A DNA stretch of 64,000 nucleotides, from contig NZ_MSCI01000002.1 in the NCBI RefSeq assembly GCF_002954585.1, positions 1,218,089-1,282,088 of the forward strand. Reading direction: 5' to 3'. Every line of letters begins with the position of its first letter. Within the stretch, counting starts at the first letter, position 1. The DNA is from Vibrio chagasii (lineage in GTDB: Bacteria; Pseudomonadota; Gammaproteobacteria; Enterobacterales; Vibrionaceae). Under the pieces are notes generated by a model that made no database searches, was not told where the DNA came from, and saw only the letters and a program-made list of their open reading frames with translations. The translations under genes were made by a program, and so were the position numbers. This document shows positions 26,338 to 35,541 of this stretch, piece after piece.

Positions 26338-26642
26338 CTAGTTTACAACATTTTCTGATGTTAACACTTTAATTGGTAATGCAACTCTGAATGCACAGCA
26401 TTTGATTGCTTAATCACCTTATTTTTAATTATAACTGTTTGATAGATCAAAATTTAAACACGAAATAGTGGCCTGTTTAGGTGGTTTATTTTGCCATACA
26501 TCGGCCCTTAAGATTTCTAGGGCTATGTTAAATAAGATACAACGTAACGTTTGAGTTTATTAAGTCGGCTTTAACCGGTAGTAAAGCCTGCTTTGAAGAG
26601 CAGGCTTTACTCAAATGGGCTAATATCGGTTATTTGAAGGGA
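26338..26642. other. Gene-free region between DUF2971 and the barrel pseudogene
   Basis: No coding frame seen. It contains a short inverted repeat TTTGAT-AG-ATCAAA at 26438-26451, about 100 bases upstream of the DUF2971 start, which could be an operator, and a long hairpin at 26580-26611 listed separately. The rest is AT-rich. Confidence 0.5.
26580..26611 (-). terminator. Perfect 12-bp hairpin downstream of the barrel pseudogene
   Basis: AGTAAAGCCTGC and its exact complement surround an 8-base loop, 31 bases beyond the stop of the minus-strand gene. There is no T run on the minus-strand side, so termination may be weak or Rho-assisted. Confidence 0.5.
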
Positions 26643-27229
26643 TTAAAACTTATAGCGAGCTCCAACGTAGGCGGTCTGCGATGAAATATCGACACTATCG
26701 ATCTCAACGCGTGCATTTCGGTAGCCAAGGTGAATGTCGATATTATCTGAAACTATTGCACCAAGCTCAGCACCAACTTGGTATGCTGCTTCAGATTTAG
26801 ACACAGATGATCCCAAAGCTTTGACCTCCATATCCATAGTTCCGATACCAGCCAACAACAGGGACACGCACAAATCTAATACGTCGCCTTCAACAATGAA
26901 TTTCGGCTTTACATTGACGAAGAAAGCCTGACCTTCGATATCCATTGTCTCGTTATAAGTTACTTTGCCAAGTTTGCGATATTCGGCTTCCAGCCCCAAT
27001 TTAACAACGTCATGTGTATTGAATTCGAAGCCTCCAACTAGGTTATAGCTGAGGTCAGACAGGTCTGACGAATCCTCAATTGAACGACCAAGATATTCTG
27101 ATTCGGTTTCATTATACAAGCCGACATCCGCTGGCCAAGCTCTTTTGAGTTCTCTTTGTCACTAGCAAGCGCGTACGAGTTCATCGCGAAAATAGAGAAT
27201 AGTGATAGGGCGACCATAATGCTTTTCAT
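26643..27229 (-). pseudogene. Outer-membrane beta-barrel protein gene, frameshifted
   Basis: Two overlapping minus-strand frames together make one small porin-like protein of about 190 residues. The first, from ATG 27229, gives a signal peptide (MKSIMVALSLFSIFAMNSYALA) and a few mature residues (SDKENSKELGQRM), then runs out of frame. The second, open from about 27165 to 26643, gives alternating beta strands (NLVGGFEFN, LGLEAEYRKLG, AFFVNVKPKF, IDIHLGYRNARVE) and ends in YVGARYKF with the terminal phenylalanine typical of barrel insertion. Joining them needs a -1 shift, meaning one base lost in the gene, between about 27160 and 27110. No slippery heptamer is evident, so disruption by mutation is more likely than programmed shifting. 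Confidence 0.6.
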
Positions 27230-28107
27230 ATAAAACCTTTTATATAGTAAGTTATTGATTTCCCGCAAATGCTATCAAACAAAAGACGTATTAGTTAATA
27301 CGAAACCTGTCTAAATATCTGATTTTAAAAGCTTGTAAATAATAGAAGTATCAACATCTCAGTTGTAAGACAAAGGCGCAATGACCATTCCAGAACGTGG
27401 TGAATCGGAAGTGCGTTGCGTTGTCACTTATTGTTAACTTGTAACCTGTGAAATTAATGCGGACATACTTTGAATCCAATGTAGCTTGTTCATAATTTCG
27501 TTTGGGGTTCAGAGACAAGTTCATGGAACCTTAAGTAACGAGAGCTACGCGAATATAGAGCTTGAAACGAACTCAACTTGAAAGAATCCACATCAGCAAG
27601 TCAGATTGGGGTTCAGTAATGTGTTGGAGTTTTTGAATGCTTTCTCAGTTGCAGTTGGAAGATGAACCGGGGTTCTCAATTGAACCCAAGTTTCTAGTAG
27701 AAAGTTAAATATTGGATGGATAGCATCTAAGAGTTAGAGAGTTAATTTGAACAGGCGCTGCGTAAAGATCCAGTACGAGGTTTTAGCTGATGTAATCAAG
27801 ATGGAGCGAGTTAGTTTGATTCAACGTGTAGTCAAACCCATAAAAATGGTTAAGCGAATGAATTAAGTGGTTCTGTACGTGAAATCTGCCAGGGATAAGG
27901 CTCGCAAAACTCTCAGATTTTACATGTTATGACTGCGCATTATGTATATTATGTTAAATTGTGTTTGGTAATCATAAGGCAGAGCTGCATATCTGATGCC
28001 CTGCCTTCGTTTCTGGCTATCTTATACTGTGTATTTAACCATAATGACTATTTACCATAAAATACCTAATAAACATATTTCCTAATCTTCGATTAAGAAT
28101 ACGTTTA
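27230..28107. other. About 0.88 kb without a recognisable gene
   Basis: This is the longest gap in the window. No frame of 60 or more codons lies in it. The motif GGGGTTC occurs three times in the same direction (27504, 27608, 27669), the third inside a hairpin GGGTTC-TCAATT-GAACCC at 27670-27687. A plus-strand open stretch of about 42 codons at roughly 27738-27866 lacks a good start and looks like decayed coding sequence. An inverted AAGGCAG/CTGCCTT pair lies at about 27977-28007. It could be a decayed gene, a non-coding RNA, or the long control region of a neighbour. Confidence 0.5.
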
Positions 28108-29832
28108 TTAGATCTCAAGCATTAGTCTATCTATAGCTGCTGTTATTTCTTTGGTTCTTACTGGTTTGGTAACGAAATCATTCATACCAACATCTAAACA
28201 TGAACATTTATCTTCAACCGATGTGTGCGCTGTTAGAGCCACGATTGGTGTTTGGATGTTTGCCTTTCTCATGTGTTTGGTTGTGGTTAAACCATCCATG
28301 ACCGGCATTGAAACGTCCATCAGGATAATGTCTATGGAATCTTTGTTGTCTTGTATAAAGCCTATTGCTTCTTCGCCGTTACTTGCGATGAAAACTTCGT
28401 GGCCTTGCCTCGTTAGAATTAACTTAATCACCATTTGGTTTGTTGGATTGTCTTCGACGACCAGCACCGAATATCGACTTCTGAGTGTTCTTGAACATTC
28501 ATCATCTTCCAGTTGGTTACAGCTGTTCGTTACTCTTGTGAGTACTGGTAATTGAACCTCGAACTTAGAACCTTTCCCTGGTTCACTTTCTACTGATATT
28601 CGCCCACGCATCAACTCAACTAAGCGCTTGGTGATGGCTAAACCTAACCCTGTGCCGCCAAACCTTCGCGTTATTGTGCTATCTGCTTGCACAAATGGAC
28701 TGAACAACGACGATAGCTGCTGGGAGCTAATTCCAATTCCTGTGTCTTCAACGGTTATATAGAACGAACTCTGCTGGTATTTGATGGAAACATGGACGTG
28801 TCCGCGCTCCGTAAACTTAATGGCATTTCCGATTAGGTTAAACAATATCTGCGCTAAGCGGCTTGGGTCTATATAGTGAAGCTCAGCATCTGGGATATCG
28901 CTAGACACCGTGAGCTTTAGACCTTTGTCGTCTGCAGCCTTTGTTTGTTCTGATAAAACAAAAGTTACAGTGTCTCTTACGTTGCTCCATTGTGGAGCTA
29001 GTGAGAAACAACCAGATTCAATTTTGGAAAAGTCCAATACATCGCTGATGATCGCCAACAGAAGCTCAGACGATGTGCTCATATTTAGGAGTATAGACTG
29101 TTGTTCTTCTGTTAGCTGGGTCGACTTTAGTGTGTCGATCAGCCCAATGATGGCGTTAAGTGGAGTTCTTAATTCGTGGCTCATCATCGCGAGAAATTCT
29201 GACTTGGCTTTGTTCGCTCTTTCCGCGTCTTTCCTTGCTGTGACAAGCTCGGCGGTTCGTTCTCTAACCGTCGCTTCAAGTTTTTCTTTGTTCTCTATAT
29301 CGAAAACAGCTCGCTCAATCAGAGGACGGAACCGGTTCAGAGTTGCTTTAGTTTCGATACTAAAATGTTTGGTATTCGAGTGAATAAAAATGATGACCGA
29401 CTGTGTTAGTCCGCTGTCGATACCAGTAATCAATACTGAGTTTATTTGGTCGAGAACAATGGGATGCAAAGTGTTAAATTCACCCAGAGATTTGGGTTCA
29501 AAAAGAATGGCGCACTCACCATTGATGACTCGAGATAGCTTGCCATGATCGTTCCAGATCATCTCTTCAAAGACTTTATTGTTGGTCAGTAGAGTTTTGA
29601 AATTGCCTTCATTCCCTACTCTAGAGACCACGATAAAGTCGTCGAACTTAATGTATTTTTTCAACACAAACTCGAGGCTAGAAAATATCTCAGAGATGTT
29701 ATTCGCTTTACTGATTGCAGAGATAGTCGATAGGATTACCCTATTCTCTTCAGCCAGCTTTCTCTCACGGGCTTTTAATTTTTGTAGTTCAATACGTGCT
29801 TCTTGCAGCGCTTCTTGACCTTCAGAACCCAT
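28108..29832 (-). CDS. Hybrid sensor histidine kinase / response regulator paired with a FIST sensor
   Basis: A 574-residue soluble hybrid kinase with no membrane segment. It has an N-terminal coiled coil (about 1-40), a GAF-like domain (about 45-175), a second coiled coil, then HisKA with phospho-acceptor His219 in MMSHELRTPL. The HATPase domain follows (N box GNAIKFT, DTGIGI, GGTGLGL). A receiver domain from about 450 carries phospho-acceptor Asp506 in LMDVSMP. There is no HPt domain, so it needs a separate phosphotransfer protein; LuxU is the partner of the comparable VpsS in V. cholerae. Its ATG overlaps the stop of the FIST gene by one base, showing tight translational coupling. Confidence 0.9.
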   Translation of the reverse strand: MGSEGQEALQEARIELQKLKARERKLAEENRVILSTISAISKANNISEIFSSLEFVLKKYIKFDDFIVVSRVGNEGNFKTLLTNNKVFEEMIWNDHGKLSRVINGECAILFEPKSLGEFNTLHPIVLDQINSVLITGIDSGLTQSVIIFIHSNTKHFSIETKATLNRFRPLIERAVFDIENKEKLEATVRERTAELVTARKDAERANKAKSEFLAMMSHELRTPLNAIIGLIDTLKSTQLTEEQQSILLNMSTSSELLLAIISDVLDFSKIESGCFSLAPQWSNVRDTVTFVLSEQTKAADDKGLKLTVSSDIPDAELHYIDPSRLAQILFNLIGNAIKFTERGHVHVSIKYQQSSFYITVEDTGIGISSQQLSSLFSPFVQADSTITRRFGGTGLGLAITKRLVELMRGRISVESEPGKGSKFEVQLPVLTRVTNSCNQLEDDECSRTLRSRYSVLVVEDNPTNQMVIKLILTRQGHEVFIASNGEEAIGFIQDNKDSIDIILMDVSMPVMDGLTTTKHMRKANIQTPIVALTAHTSVEDKCSCLDVGMNDFVTKPVRTKEITAAIDRLMLEI

Positions 29833-31016
29833 TACTTTTTTAACCTATAAAATGTTGCTGATGACACCATCAAGTTACCGTGTGCATTCTCTCCACCTGA
29901 AAGCCTCCCTTGCTCACCAAATGTGAATGGACATATGTAAGGAAGCCCGTTAAGTGCTTGATTTATTTGGTCGCAAACCTCATCCATGTCTTGTTTTAGA
30001 TTGAGCATCGGCCCTGCGCAAAAGATGTTAATCGCGCCTAACTTCTCTTCCAGATCCATATCATTATAGTAAGACGAATGAATGATATTAGCGGCACGGC
30101 TTATCAACTGCTGCTTCGAGCCTTGCATCAAATAAATGGTGTCGCCTTCATTGATATCCGTAAAGAGTTCGATACCGTTACACTCTGTCTCACGGATAGA
30201 ATGAGACAGTTTGAAATATGGATAGTTGTATGATGTACCGACTTTCCTGCCTAGTGGATAGACAGAAGATTTTTCAAAGATATAGCCGTCGTTACTGCCA
30301 CCTAAATGGAAATTAGTCCATTCATTGTAAACCGTAGCAGCTGGCCTGTGGTCTATCTCGAGTAAGATTCTATTTCTTACTTTGGTCACGGTCCCTGAGT
30401 AACGCGTAGGCGTGTGTCCTGCACTGAATGACGAATAGATAGACTGAGAGGAGAAAAAGACGGTTAATGAAACGCCATTAATTGAGAGTGACTCTTCAGT
30501 GAATATGCTCCAGTTTCCAGACACCTGATTGTCGGCCGCGCTACCGCCGATGATAGGTACTTCAGTGCCGAATTTACTGTCGATGGCAGCCATCACCTTC
30601 TCTTCGTTGCCGGGAGTCGAATGAAGCAAGATCAAGTCTGGAATTTCACCTTCTCGGTTGGCACTTTTTAGCGCTAAATCTATTGCGTCGAAGGTACTTT
30701 GTTCGATGGATTGACTGAAGTGTTTAATACCGGTGCCGTATGCATTGATACCAGAATCATAGATGATAAGTACACCGATTACAGGCCCTGAATGGAATCC
30801 AGTTTCAGTCATGATTCCATGGCATGTCGTGCATCCATGAATTGGAATATTAGGGAGAGCATCTACGAAATATCTCTGCACAGCAAGCGTGGAATACTCT
30901 TCTGTGCAGTAGCAGATAAGACATGCGATGTCCTCGGGGGTTTCTACCCCAAGAAGCAGTTCATCTACGGCGATTTTATCATCTAGAGAATAAGAGACTT
31001 TTGATAGAAATTTCAT
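29832..31016 (-). CDS. FIST-domain sensor protein (NosP-like)
   Basis: A 394-residue cytosolic protein with FIST_N (about 30-215) and FIST_C (about 225-370) domains. Supporting segments are IHGCTTCHGIMTETGFH, PIIGGSAADN, and a C-terminal PFTFGEQGRLSGGENAHGNL. FIST proteins coupled to kinases include NosP, a haem protein that binds nitric oxide and inhibits its partner kinase (P. aeruginosa NosP/NahK, V. cholerae NosP with VpsS). Coupling to the following hybrid kinase makes the same role here a good inference. The haem ligand cannot be assigned by eye. Small-molecule sensing other than NO remains possible. Confidence 0.85.
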   Translation of the reverse strand: MKFLSKVSYSLDDKIAVDELLLGVETPEDIACLICYCTEEYSTLAVQRYFVDALPNIPIHGCTTCHGIMTETGFHSGPVIGVLIIYDSGINAYGTGIKHFSQSIEQSTFDAIDLALKSANREGEIPDLILLHSTPGNEEKVMAAIDSKFGTEVPIIGGSAADNQVSGNWSIFTEESLSINGVSLTVFFSSQSIYSSFSAGHTPTRYSGTVTKVRNRILLEIDHRPAATVYNEWTNFHLGGSNDGYIFEKSSVYPLGRKVGTSYNYPYFKLSHSIRETECNGIELFTDINEGDTIYLMQGSKQQLISRAANIIHSSYYNDMDLEEKLGAINIFCAGPMLNLKQDMDEVCDQINQALNGLPYICPFTFGEQGRLSGGENAHGNLMVSSATFYRLKK

Positions 31017-31127
31017 AGAGTTCTGGAAACTTTATTAATATTGCCTTTATAACACTTTAATGCGCAGGGGTTCACTGGTTTAGTCAATATTTCTATCAAA
31101 GAGCGAGGTGTTGCTCAGTTTTGAGTT

Positions 31128-31493
31128 TTATTCTTTAGAGAGCTTAACTGTATACGTCATGACCTGTTGTGGAAATGTAACCGTTATTGAAGAAGTCTTA
31201 TCATTGGTTTTTAAAAGCCAAGATGACGCTCCTTTCGATTCCAAAACTCCGCTTCCATCATAGCTAATGATAAATTTGCCAGTTTTAGATGTTTCAATTG
31301 AATACCCCTGACTATCGCCCGTAATTGAAACATTATTATTATCAATACCAAATTCACAAGGTTTTGAAACTATACAGGTTATTGTTTCGTTATTATCGTA
31401 TGTCACTGTTCTCCAAGTAAATGCAGCTAATAAAATAACCAACATGACGATAATTTGAACAAGCCTGCCTTTTGTTAGCTTTTGTGCCGCCAT
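31128..31493 (-). CDS. Orphan membrane-anchored protein of unknown function
   Basis: A 121-residue protein with a basic N terminus (MAAQKLTKGR), one hydrophobic helix at about 11-27 that likely stays uncleaved as an anchor, and a beta-rich outer domain of about 90 residues with two cysteines (ITCIVSKPCEFG) able to form a disulfide. The short-strand pattern SITVTFPQQVMTYTVKLSKE suggests an immunoglobulin-like or lipocalin-like fold. I do not recognise it. It lies between the FIST gene and ccoN, divergent from ccoN. It has an AAGGAGT site before the ATG, so it is probably a real gene. Confidence 0.65.
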   Translation of the reverse strand: MAAQKLTKGRLVQIIVMLVILLAAFTWRTVTYDNNETITCIVSKPCEFGIDNNNVSITGDSQGYSIETSKTGKFIISYDGSGVLESKGASSWLLKTNDKTSSITVTFPQQVMTYTVKLSKE

Positions 31494-31745
31494 TATAATC
31501 TTTACTCCTTGTTACAAAGTTCAAAGTTTTTAAATAAAAATCCAATTCCAGACCAAGCGTAAGGTTACTACTCTGTCATTGATTTGTTAATTCAAGTATA
31601 GTGTCGCGTTGAAAATGCCACTTTTTTTTAAAATCAGCAAGTGGAAATAAGGTCCTGAATAGGCTGAATTTCCTTTTCTAATTTGGGTGGCATTACGACG
31701 TGAGTCGTGTTGGAAGTAAAGTGTAGTAAATAAGAAATTGGAAGC

Positions 31746-33179
31746 ATGCAAATGAGCCAAGAAAAGCAGCTTGAACAAAACTACAACTATACGGTCGTCC
31801 GTCAGTTTACCCTAGTTACAATTTTGTGGGGTATTGTCGGTATGGGCGTTGGTGTTTTGATTGCCGCTCAATTAGTTTGGCCACAGCTAAACTTTGATAC
31901 GCCGTGGTTGACGTACAGTCGTTTACGTCCCCTGCATACTAATGCGGTTATTTTTGCGTTCGGTACAAGTGCGCTGTTTGCAACATCATATTATGTTGTG
32001 CAACGTACCTGTCAGACGTGTCTCTTTGGTGGCCCTCTCGTAGCCTTTACCTTTTGGGGTTGGCAAGCGATTATCCTGTCGGCTGCAATTACTCTACCGT
32101 TAGGTTTAACCTCTGGTAAAGAATATGCAGAACTAGAATGGCCAATCGATATTGCTATTACTCTTGTGTGGGTAGCTTATGCAATCGTGTTCTTCGGAAC
32201 CATGATTAAACGTAAGACATCACACATTTACGTAGCGAACTGGTTCTTCGGAGCCTTCATCATCACGGTTGCCGTGTTGCACATCGTTAACAGCCTAGCT
32301 GTTCCTGTATCTGCGTTTAAGTCGTACTCGATTTACTCAGGTGCAATTGATGCAATGGTGCAATGGTGGTACGGACACAACGCGGTAGGCTTCCTATTGA
32401 CAGCTGGTTTCCTAGGTATGATGTACTACTTCGTTCCTAAACAAGCTGGTCGCCCTGTTTATTCTTACCGTTTGTCGATCGTTCACTTCTGGGCACTTGT
32501 GTCTCTGTATATTTGGGCTGGTCCTCACCACCTACACTACACTGCACTTCCAGACTGGACTCAGTCTCTAGGTATGGTTATGTCTTTGGTTCTGTTTGCT
32601 CCTTCTTGGGGTGGCATGATCAACGGTATCATGACTCTATCTGGTGCGTGGCATAAGCTTCGCTACGACCCTATCCTACGTTTCCTAATCGTTTCTCTAT
32701 CATTTTACGGCATGTCGACTTTCGAAGGCCCAATGATGGCAATCAAAACGGTTAACGCGCTATCTCACTACACGGACTGGACTATCGGTCACGTTCACTC
32801 TGGTGCGTTAGGTTGGGTTGCAATGGTTTCTATCGGTTCGGTTTACCACTTAGTTCCTAAACTATTTGGTCAAGAGCGTATGTACTCTGTATCTCTAATC
32901 AATGTTCACTTCTGGTTAGCAACGATTGGTACGGTTTTCTACATTGTTGCAATGTGGATCTCTGGTGTGATGCAAGGTCTGATGTGGCGTGCAGTTAACT
33001 CTGACGGTACATTAACTTACAGCTTCGTTGAATCTGTAGAAGCGTCTTACCCGTTCTACTTTGTACGTTTCCTAGGTGGTTTCATCTTCCTATCTGGTAT
33101 GCTCTTAATGGCATACAACGCGTACAAAACTGTTTCTGCACCAAAAGCTAGCTTAAAAGCTATCGCGCAACCGGCTTAA
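31746..33179 (+). CDS. ccoN: cbb3-type cytochrome c oxidase subunit I
   Basis: A 477-residue catalytic subunit with about 12 membrane helices. It binds haem b and the haem b3-CuB centre where oxygen is reduced. Conserved histidines are visible in [35 protein letters not shown] and [11 protein letters not shown]. The ATG at 31746 follows a GGAAG site. It is the first gene of ccoNOQP, a high-affinity oxidase for low oxygen. The 250-base upstream region has a short hairpin (ACGAC-GTGA-GTCGT) but no perfect FNR box. Confidence 0.97.
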   Translation: MQMSQEKQLEQNYNYTVVRQFTLVTILWGIVGMGVGVLIAAQLVWPQLNFDTPWLTYSRLRPLHTNAVIFAFGTSALFATSYYVVQRTCQTCLFGGPLVAFTFWGWQAIILSAAITLPLGLTSGKEYAELEWPIDIAITLVWVAYAIVFFGTMIKRKTSHIYVANWFFGAFIITVAVLHIVNSLAVPVSAFKSYSIYSGAIDAMVQWWYGHNAVGFLLTAGFLGMMYYFVPKQAGRPVYSYRLSIVHFWALVSLYIWAGPHHLHYTALPDWTQSLGMVMSLVLFAPSWGGMINGIMTLSGAWHKLRYDPILRFLIVSLSFYGMSTFEGPMMAIKTVNALSHYTDWTIGHVHSGALGWVAMVSIGSVYHLVPKLFGQERMYSVSLINVHFWLATIGTVFYIVAMWISGVMQGLMWRAVNSDGTLTYSFVESVEASYPFYFVRFLGGFIFLSGMLLMAYNAYKTVSAPKASLKAIAQPA

Positions 33180-33190
33180 GGAGATTTAGA

Positions 33191-33811
33191 ATGAGCTCAA
33201 ATTCAAATAATCGCCATGAGTTGGTAGAGAAAAACGTTGGCCTATTAGCGATCTTAATCGTTATTGCTATCAGTTTTGGTGCGTTAGTAGAAATCACCCC
33301 TCTTATCTTCCAAAAGCAAACAACTGAACCTGTAGAAAACCTACGCGTTTACTCTGCTCTGGAAATGGAAGGTCGTGATATCTACATTCGTGAAGGTTGT
33401 AACGTATGTCATAGCCAAATGATTCGTCCTTTCCGCTCTGAGACTGAACGTTACGGCCACTACTCTGTAGCTGGCGAAAGTGTTTGGGAACACCCATTCC
33501 TATGGGGCTCTAAGCGTACTGGTCCTGATCTAGCACGTGTTGGTGATCGTTACTCTGATGAGTGGCACCGTGTTCACCTTATCGACCCTCGTGAACTTGT
33601 TCCTGAATCAAACATGCCTGGTTTCCCATGGCTTGCTGAGAATGTACTTGATGGCAAATTGACTCAACAGAAGCTTGAACTGTTCCGTAATCAATTTGGT
33701 GTTCCTTACACAGACGAACAAATTGCTAACGCTAAACAAGATGTTGAAGGAAAAACAGAGATGGATGCAATCATCGCTTACCTTCAATCGCTTGGCCACG
33801 CAATGAAATAA
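33191..33811 (+). CDS. ccoO: cbb3-type cytochrome c oxidase subunit II (mono-haem)
   Basis: A 206-residue membrane-anchored c-type cytochrome. There is one N-terminal helix (about 17-38) and a single haem c site CNVCH in the sequence [14 protein letters not shown], facing the periplasm. It relays electrons from CcoP to CcoN. It starts 11 bases after ccoN with AAGGAG before the ATG and is followed closely by ccoQ. Confidence 0.96.
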   Translation: MSSNSNNRHELVEKNVGLLAILIVIAISFGALVEITPLIFQKQTTEPVENLRVYSALEMEGRDIYIREGCNVCHSQMIRPFRSETERYGHYSVAGESVWEHPFLWGSKRTGPDLARVGDRYSDEWHRVHLIDPRELVPESNMPGFPWLAENVLDGKLTQQKLELFRNQFGVPYTDEQIANAKQDVEGKTEMDAIIAYLQSLGHAMK

Positions 33812-33820
33812 GGAATAATT

Positions 33821-33997
33821 ATGGACATTATTACATTTCAAAGTGTTTGGACTGTGACTGTTTTTGCTTGCTTCATCGGCATCGTTTGGTGGGCATATGG
33901 CAAGAACCGTAAATCACGTTTCGACGAAGACGCGAACCTAGTGTTTGCTGACGACGAGCCAGCAACAAGTTCTAAAAATGAAGGAGTGACAAAGTAA
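33821..33997 (+). CDS. ccoQ: cbb3 oxidase small subunit CcoQ
   Basis: A 58-residue protein read from ATG 33821 (AAGGAA site) to TAA 33995-33997. One membrane helix (about 8-27, ending WWAYGKNRK) is followed by an acidic cytoplasmic tail, the normal CcoQ form. CcoQ stabilises the oxidase complex. Its stop overlaps the ccoP ATG (TAATG), so the two are translationally coupled. Confidence 0.93.
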   Translation: MDIITFQSVWTVTVFACFIGIVWWAYGKNRKSRFDEDANLVFADDEPATSSKNEGVTK

Positions 33998-34971
33998 TGA
34001 GTACATTCTGGAGTATCTGGGTTAGTGCGATTACGATTGGTACCCTAATTGGTTGTGCTGTCTTACTTCGTTGGTGTTTTAAAGACAAAACAGGCGTAGA
34101 AGAAGGTCAAGATATGGGCCATGAATACGATGGTATTCGTGAGCTTAACAACCCACTACCAAAATGGTGGACATACCTTTTCATCAGTACGATTGTTTTT
34201 GCAGCGGTTTACCTTGCTCTATACCCTGGTCTAGGTAATTTTAAAGGCCTTTTAGGCTGGACAAGTTCAGACCAAACGGTACGTAGCGTTGAAGAGTCTC
34301 GCTCTGCAATTGCTGCTGCGCAAGCAAACAAACAGTTAGATGCGTACGCGAAAGAGCTTGATGATGCAGACACCTACTTCGGTGAAGCATTCAGAAAGCT
34401 AGCTCACGACGAAAACGGCTTACGTTCAATCCCTGACATTGCATCAGATGCTGATGCGATTAAAGTGGGTCAACGTTTGTTCCTACAAAACTGTTCTCAG
34501 TGTCACGGCTCTGATGCACGCGGTCAGAAAGGTTTCCCTAACCTAACTGATGACGCATGGCTATACGGCGGTGAACCTGAGGCTATCGTTACAACAATTA
34601 TGCACGGTCGTGTTGGCCAAATGCCAGGTTGGAAAGACGCGCTTGGCGAACAAGGCGTAAAAGAAGTAGTTAGCTACACACTTAGCCTTTCTGGTCGTAG
34701 CGTAAACGCACGTGAAGCAGAAGCTGGTAAAGCTCGTTTCGTAGTGTGTGCAGCGTGTCACGGTACTGATGGTAAGGGTAACCCTGCTGTCGGCGCACCA
34801 GACTTAACTGACCGCGATTGGTTGTTTGGCGATTCTCGTGCAGACGTAACTGAAACAGTTATGTACGGACGTTCTGGCGTAATGCCTGCTTGGAAAGACA
34901 TCCTAGGCGAAGACAAAGTACAACTGGTTTCATCTTACGTATGGAGCTTAAGCAACTCAGATAATAAGTAA
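33997..34971 (+). CDS. ccoP: cbb3-type cytochrome c oxidase subunit III (di-haem)
   Basis: A 324-residue di-haem cytochrome c. The N terminus has two helices, the first near 5-25 and the second near 55-75 (TYLFISTIVFAAVYLALY), followed by a large periplasmic domain. The haem c sites are CSQCH at 166-170 and CAACH at 251-255, each with a distal methionine in GQMPGW and GVMPAW. It takes electrons from soluble cytochromes or the bc1 complex and passes them to CcoO. It is the last gene before a hairpin terminator. Confidence 0.96.
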   Translation: MSTFWSIWVSAITIGTLIGCAVLLRWCFKDKTGVEEGQDMGHEYDGIRELNNPLPKWWTYLFISTIVFAAVYLALYPGLGNFKGLLGWTSSDQTVRSVEESRSAIAAAQANKQLDAYAKELDDADTYFGEAFRKLAHDENGLRSIPDIASDADAIKVGQRLFLQNCSQCHGSDARGQKGFPNLTDDAWLYGGEPEAIVTTIMHGRVGQMPGWKDALGEQGVKEVVSYTLSLSGRSVNAREAEAGKARFVVCAACHGTDGKGNPAVGAPDLTDRDWLFGDSRADVTETVMYGRSGVMPAWKDILGEDKVQLVSSYVWSLSNSDNK

Positions 34972-34980
34972 CATTTCAAT

Positions 34981-35015
34981 AACAGCCTCTTTCTAAGAGG
35001 CTGTCTTTCCTTTAT
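34981..35015 (+). terminator. Hairpin terminator after ccoP
   Basis: The perfect 10-bp stem ACAGCCTCTT/AAGAGGCTGT is followed by a T-rich stretch. It separates ccoNOQP from the assembly genes and may let the oxidase be made in excess over its assembly factors. Confidence 0.75.
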
Positions 35016-35056
35016 TTTATAACCTCTTCTTTTTATTCTTTTTTGAGATCTTTTTT

Positions 35057-35536
35057 ATGGTAAAGCCTTGGTATAAACAGTTTTGGCCGTGGTTCTTAAT
35101 CGCGTTGCCAGCGACAGTAGTTATTTGGACCATTATGACGGTTATTGTGTTTACACAGAACTCTGTAGACTTGGTGACTGAGGATTACTATAAAAAAGGA
35201 AAAGGCATCAATGTCGACATTTCAAAAGTAAATGTCGCCAAAGAGCTAGGCTTATCAGCTTCACTTAATGAGAAAGGTAACTCTGTTATCATCACATTAG
35301 ACAAAGGCAAACTTGATCACTTCCCTGCTATCAGCGCAATGTTCGTTCACAGAACGCTACCAGATCGCGATTTCACTCAGCTACTAACCGCTGATGCGAG
35401 AGGCAACTACACACTGACTCTGGACCATCACTTAGAAGGCCCGTGGTTCATTGAGCTGACGCCACATGACGAAGAATGGTTGGTTCAAGGTCGCATGAAC
35501 TTCCCGATTGAAACTCCTACTCAACTAACGAACTAA
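35057..35536 (+). CDS. fixH: FixH family cbb3 assembly protein
   Basis: A 159-residue protein with one N-terminal membrane helix (FWPWFLIALPATVVIWTIM) and a periplasmic FixH domain containing the conserved LVTEDYYKKGKGIN stretch after the helix. The family is needed for cbb3 oxidase assembly, probably in copper insertion with CcoI. It lies between the ccoP terminator and ccoI, 5 bases before the ccoI start, so the two are coupled. Confidence 0.88.
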   Translation: MVKPWYKQFWPWFLIALPATVVIWTIMTVIVFTQNSVDLVTEDYYKKGKGINVDISKVNVAKELGLSASLNEKGNSVIITLDKGKLDHFPAISAMFVHRTLPDRDFTQLLTADARGNYTLTLDHHLEGPWFIELTPHDEEWLVQGRMNFPIETPTQLTN

Positions 35537-35541
35537 AGCTT

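Noticed and set aside
27105..27165. Programmed -1 frameshift in the barrel gene
   Set aside because: No X-XXY-YYZ slippery heptamer and no downstream structure seen; mutation or base error is simpler.
27400..27900. CsrB-like regulatory RNA
   Set aside because: GGA triplets are present but far too sparse, and not regularly placed in hairpin loops.
28910..29383. 157-codon plus-strand frame inside the hybrid kinase gene
   Set aside because: Complement of the HisKA/HATPase region; serine-rich shadow translation, no start signal.
31578..31594. TTGATTTGTTAATTCAA upstream of ccoN as an FNR box
   Set aside because: Half-site spacing is wrong for TTGAT-N4-ATCAA and the second half does not match.
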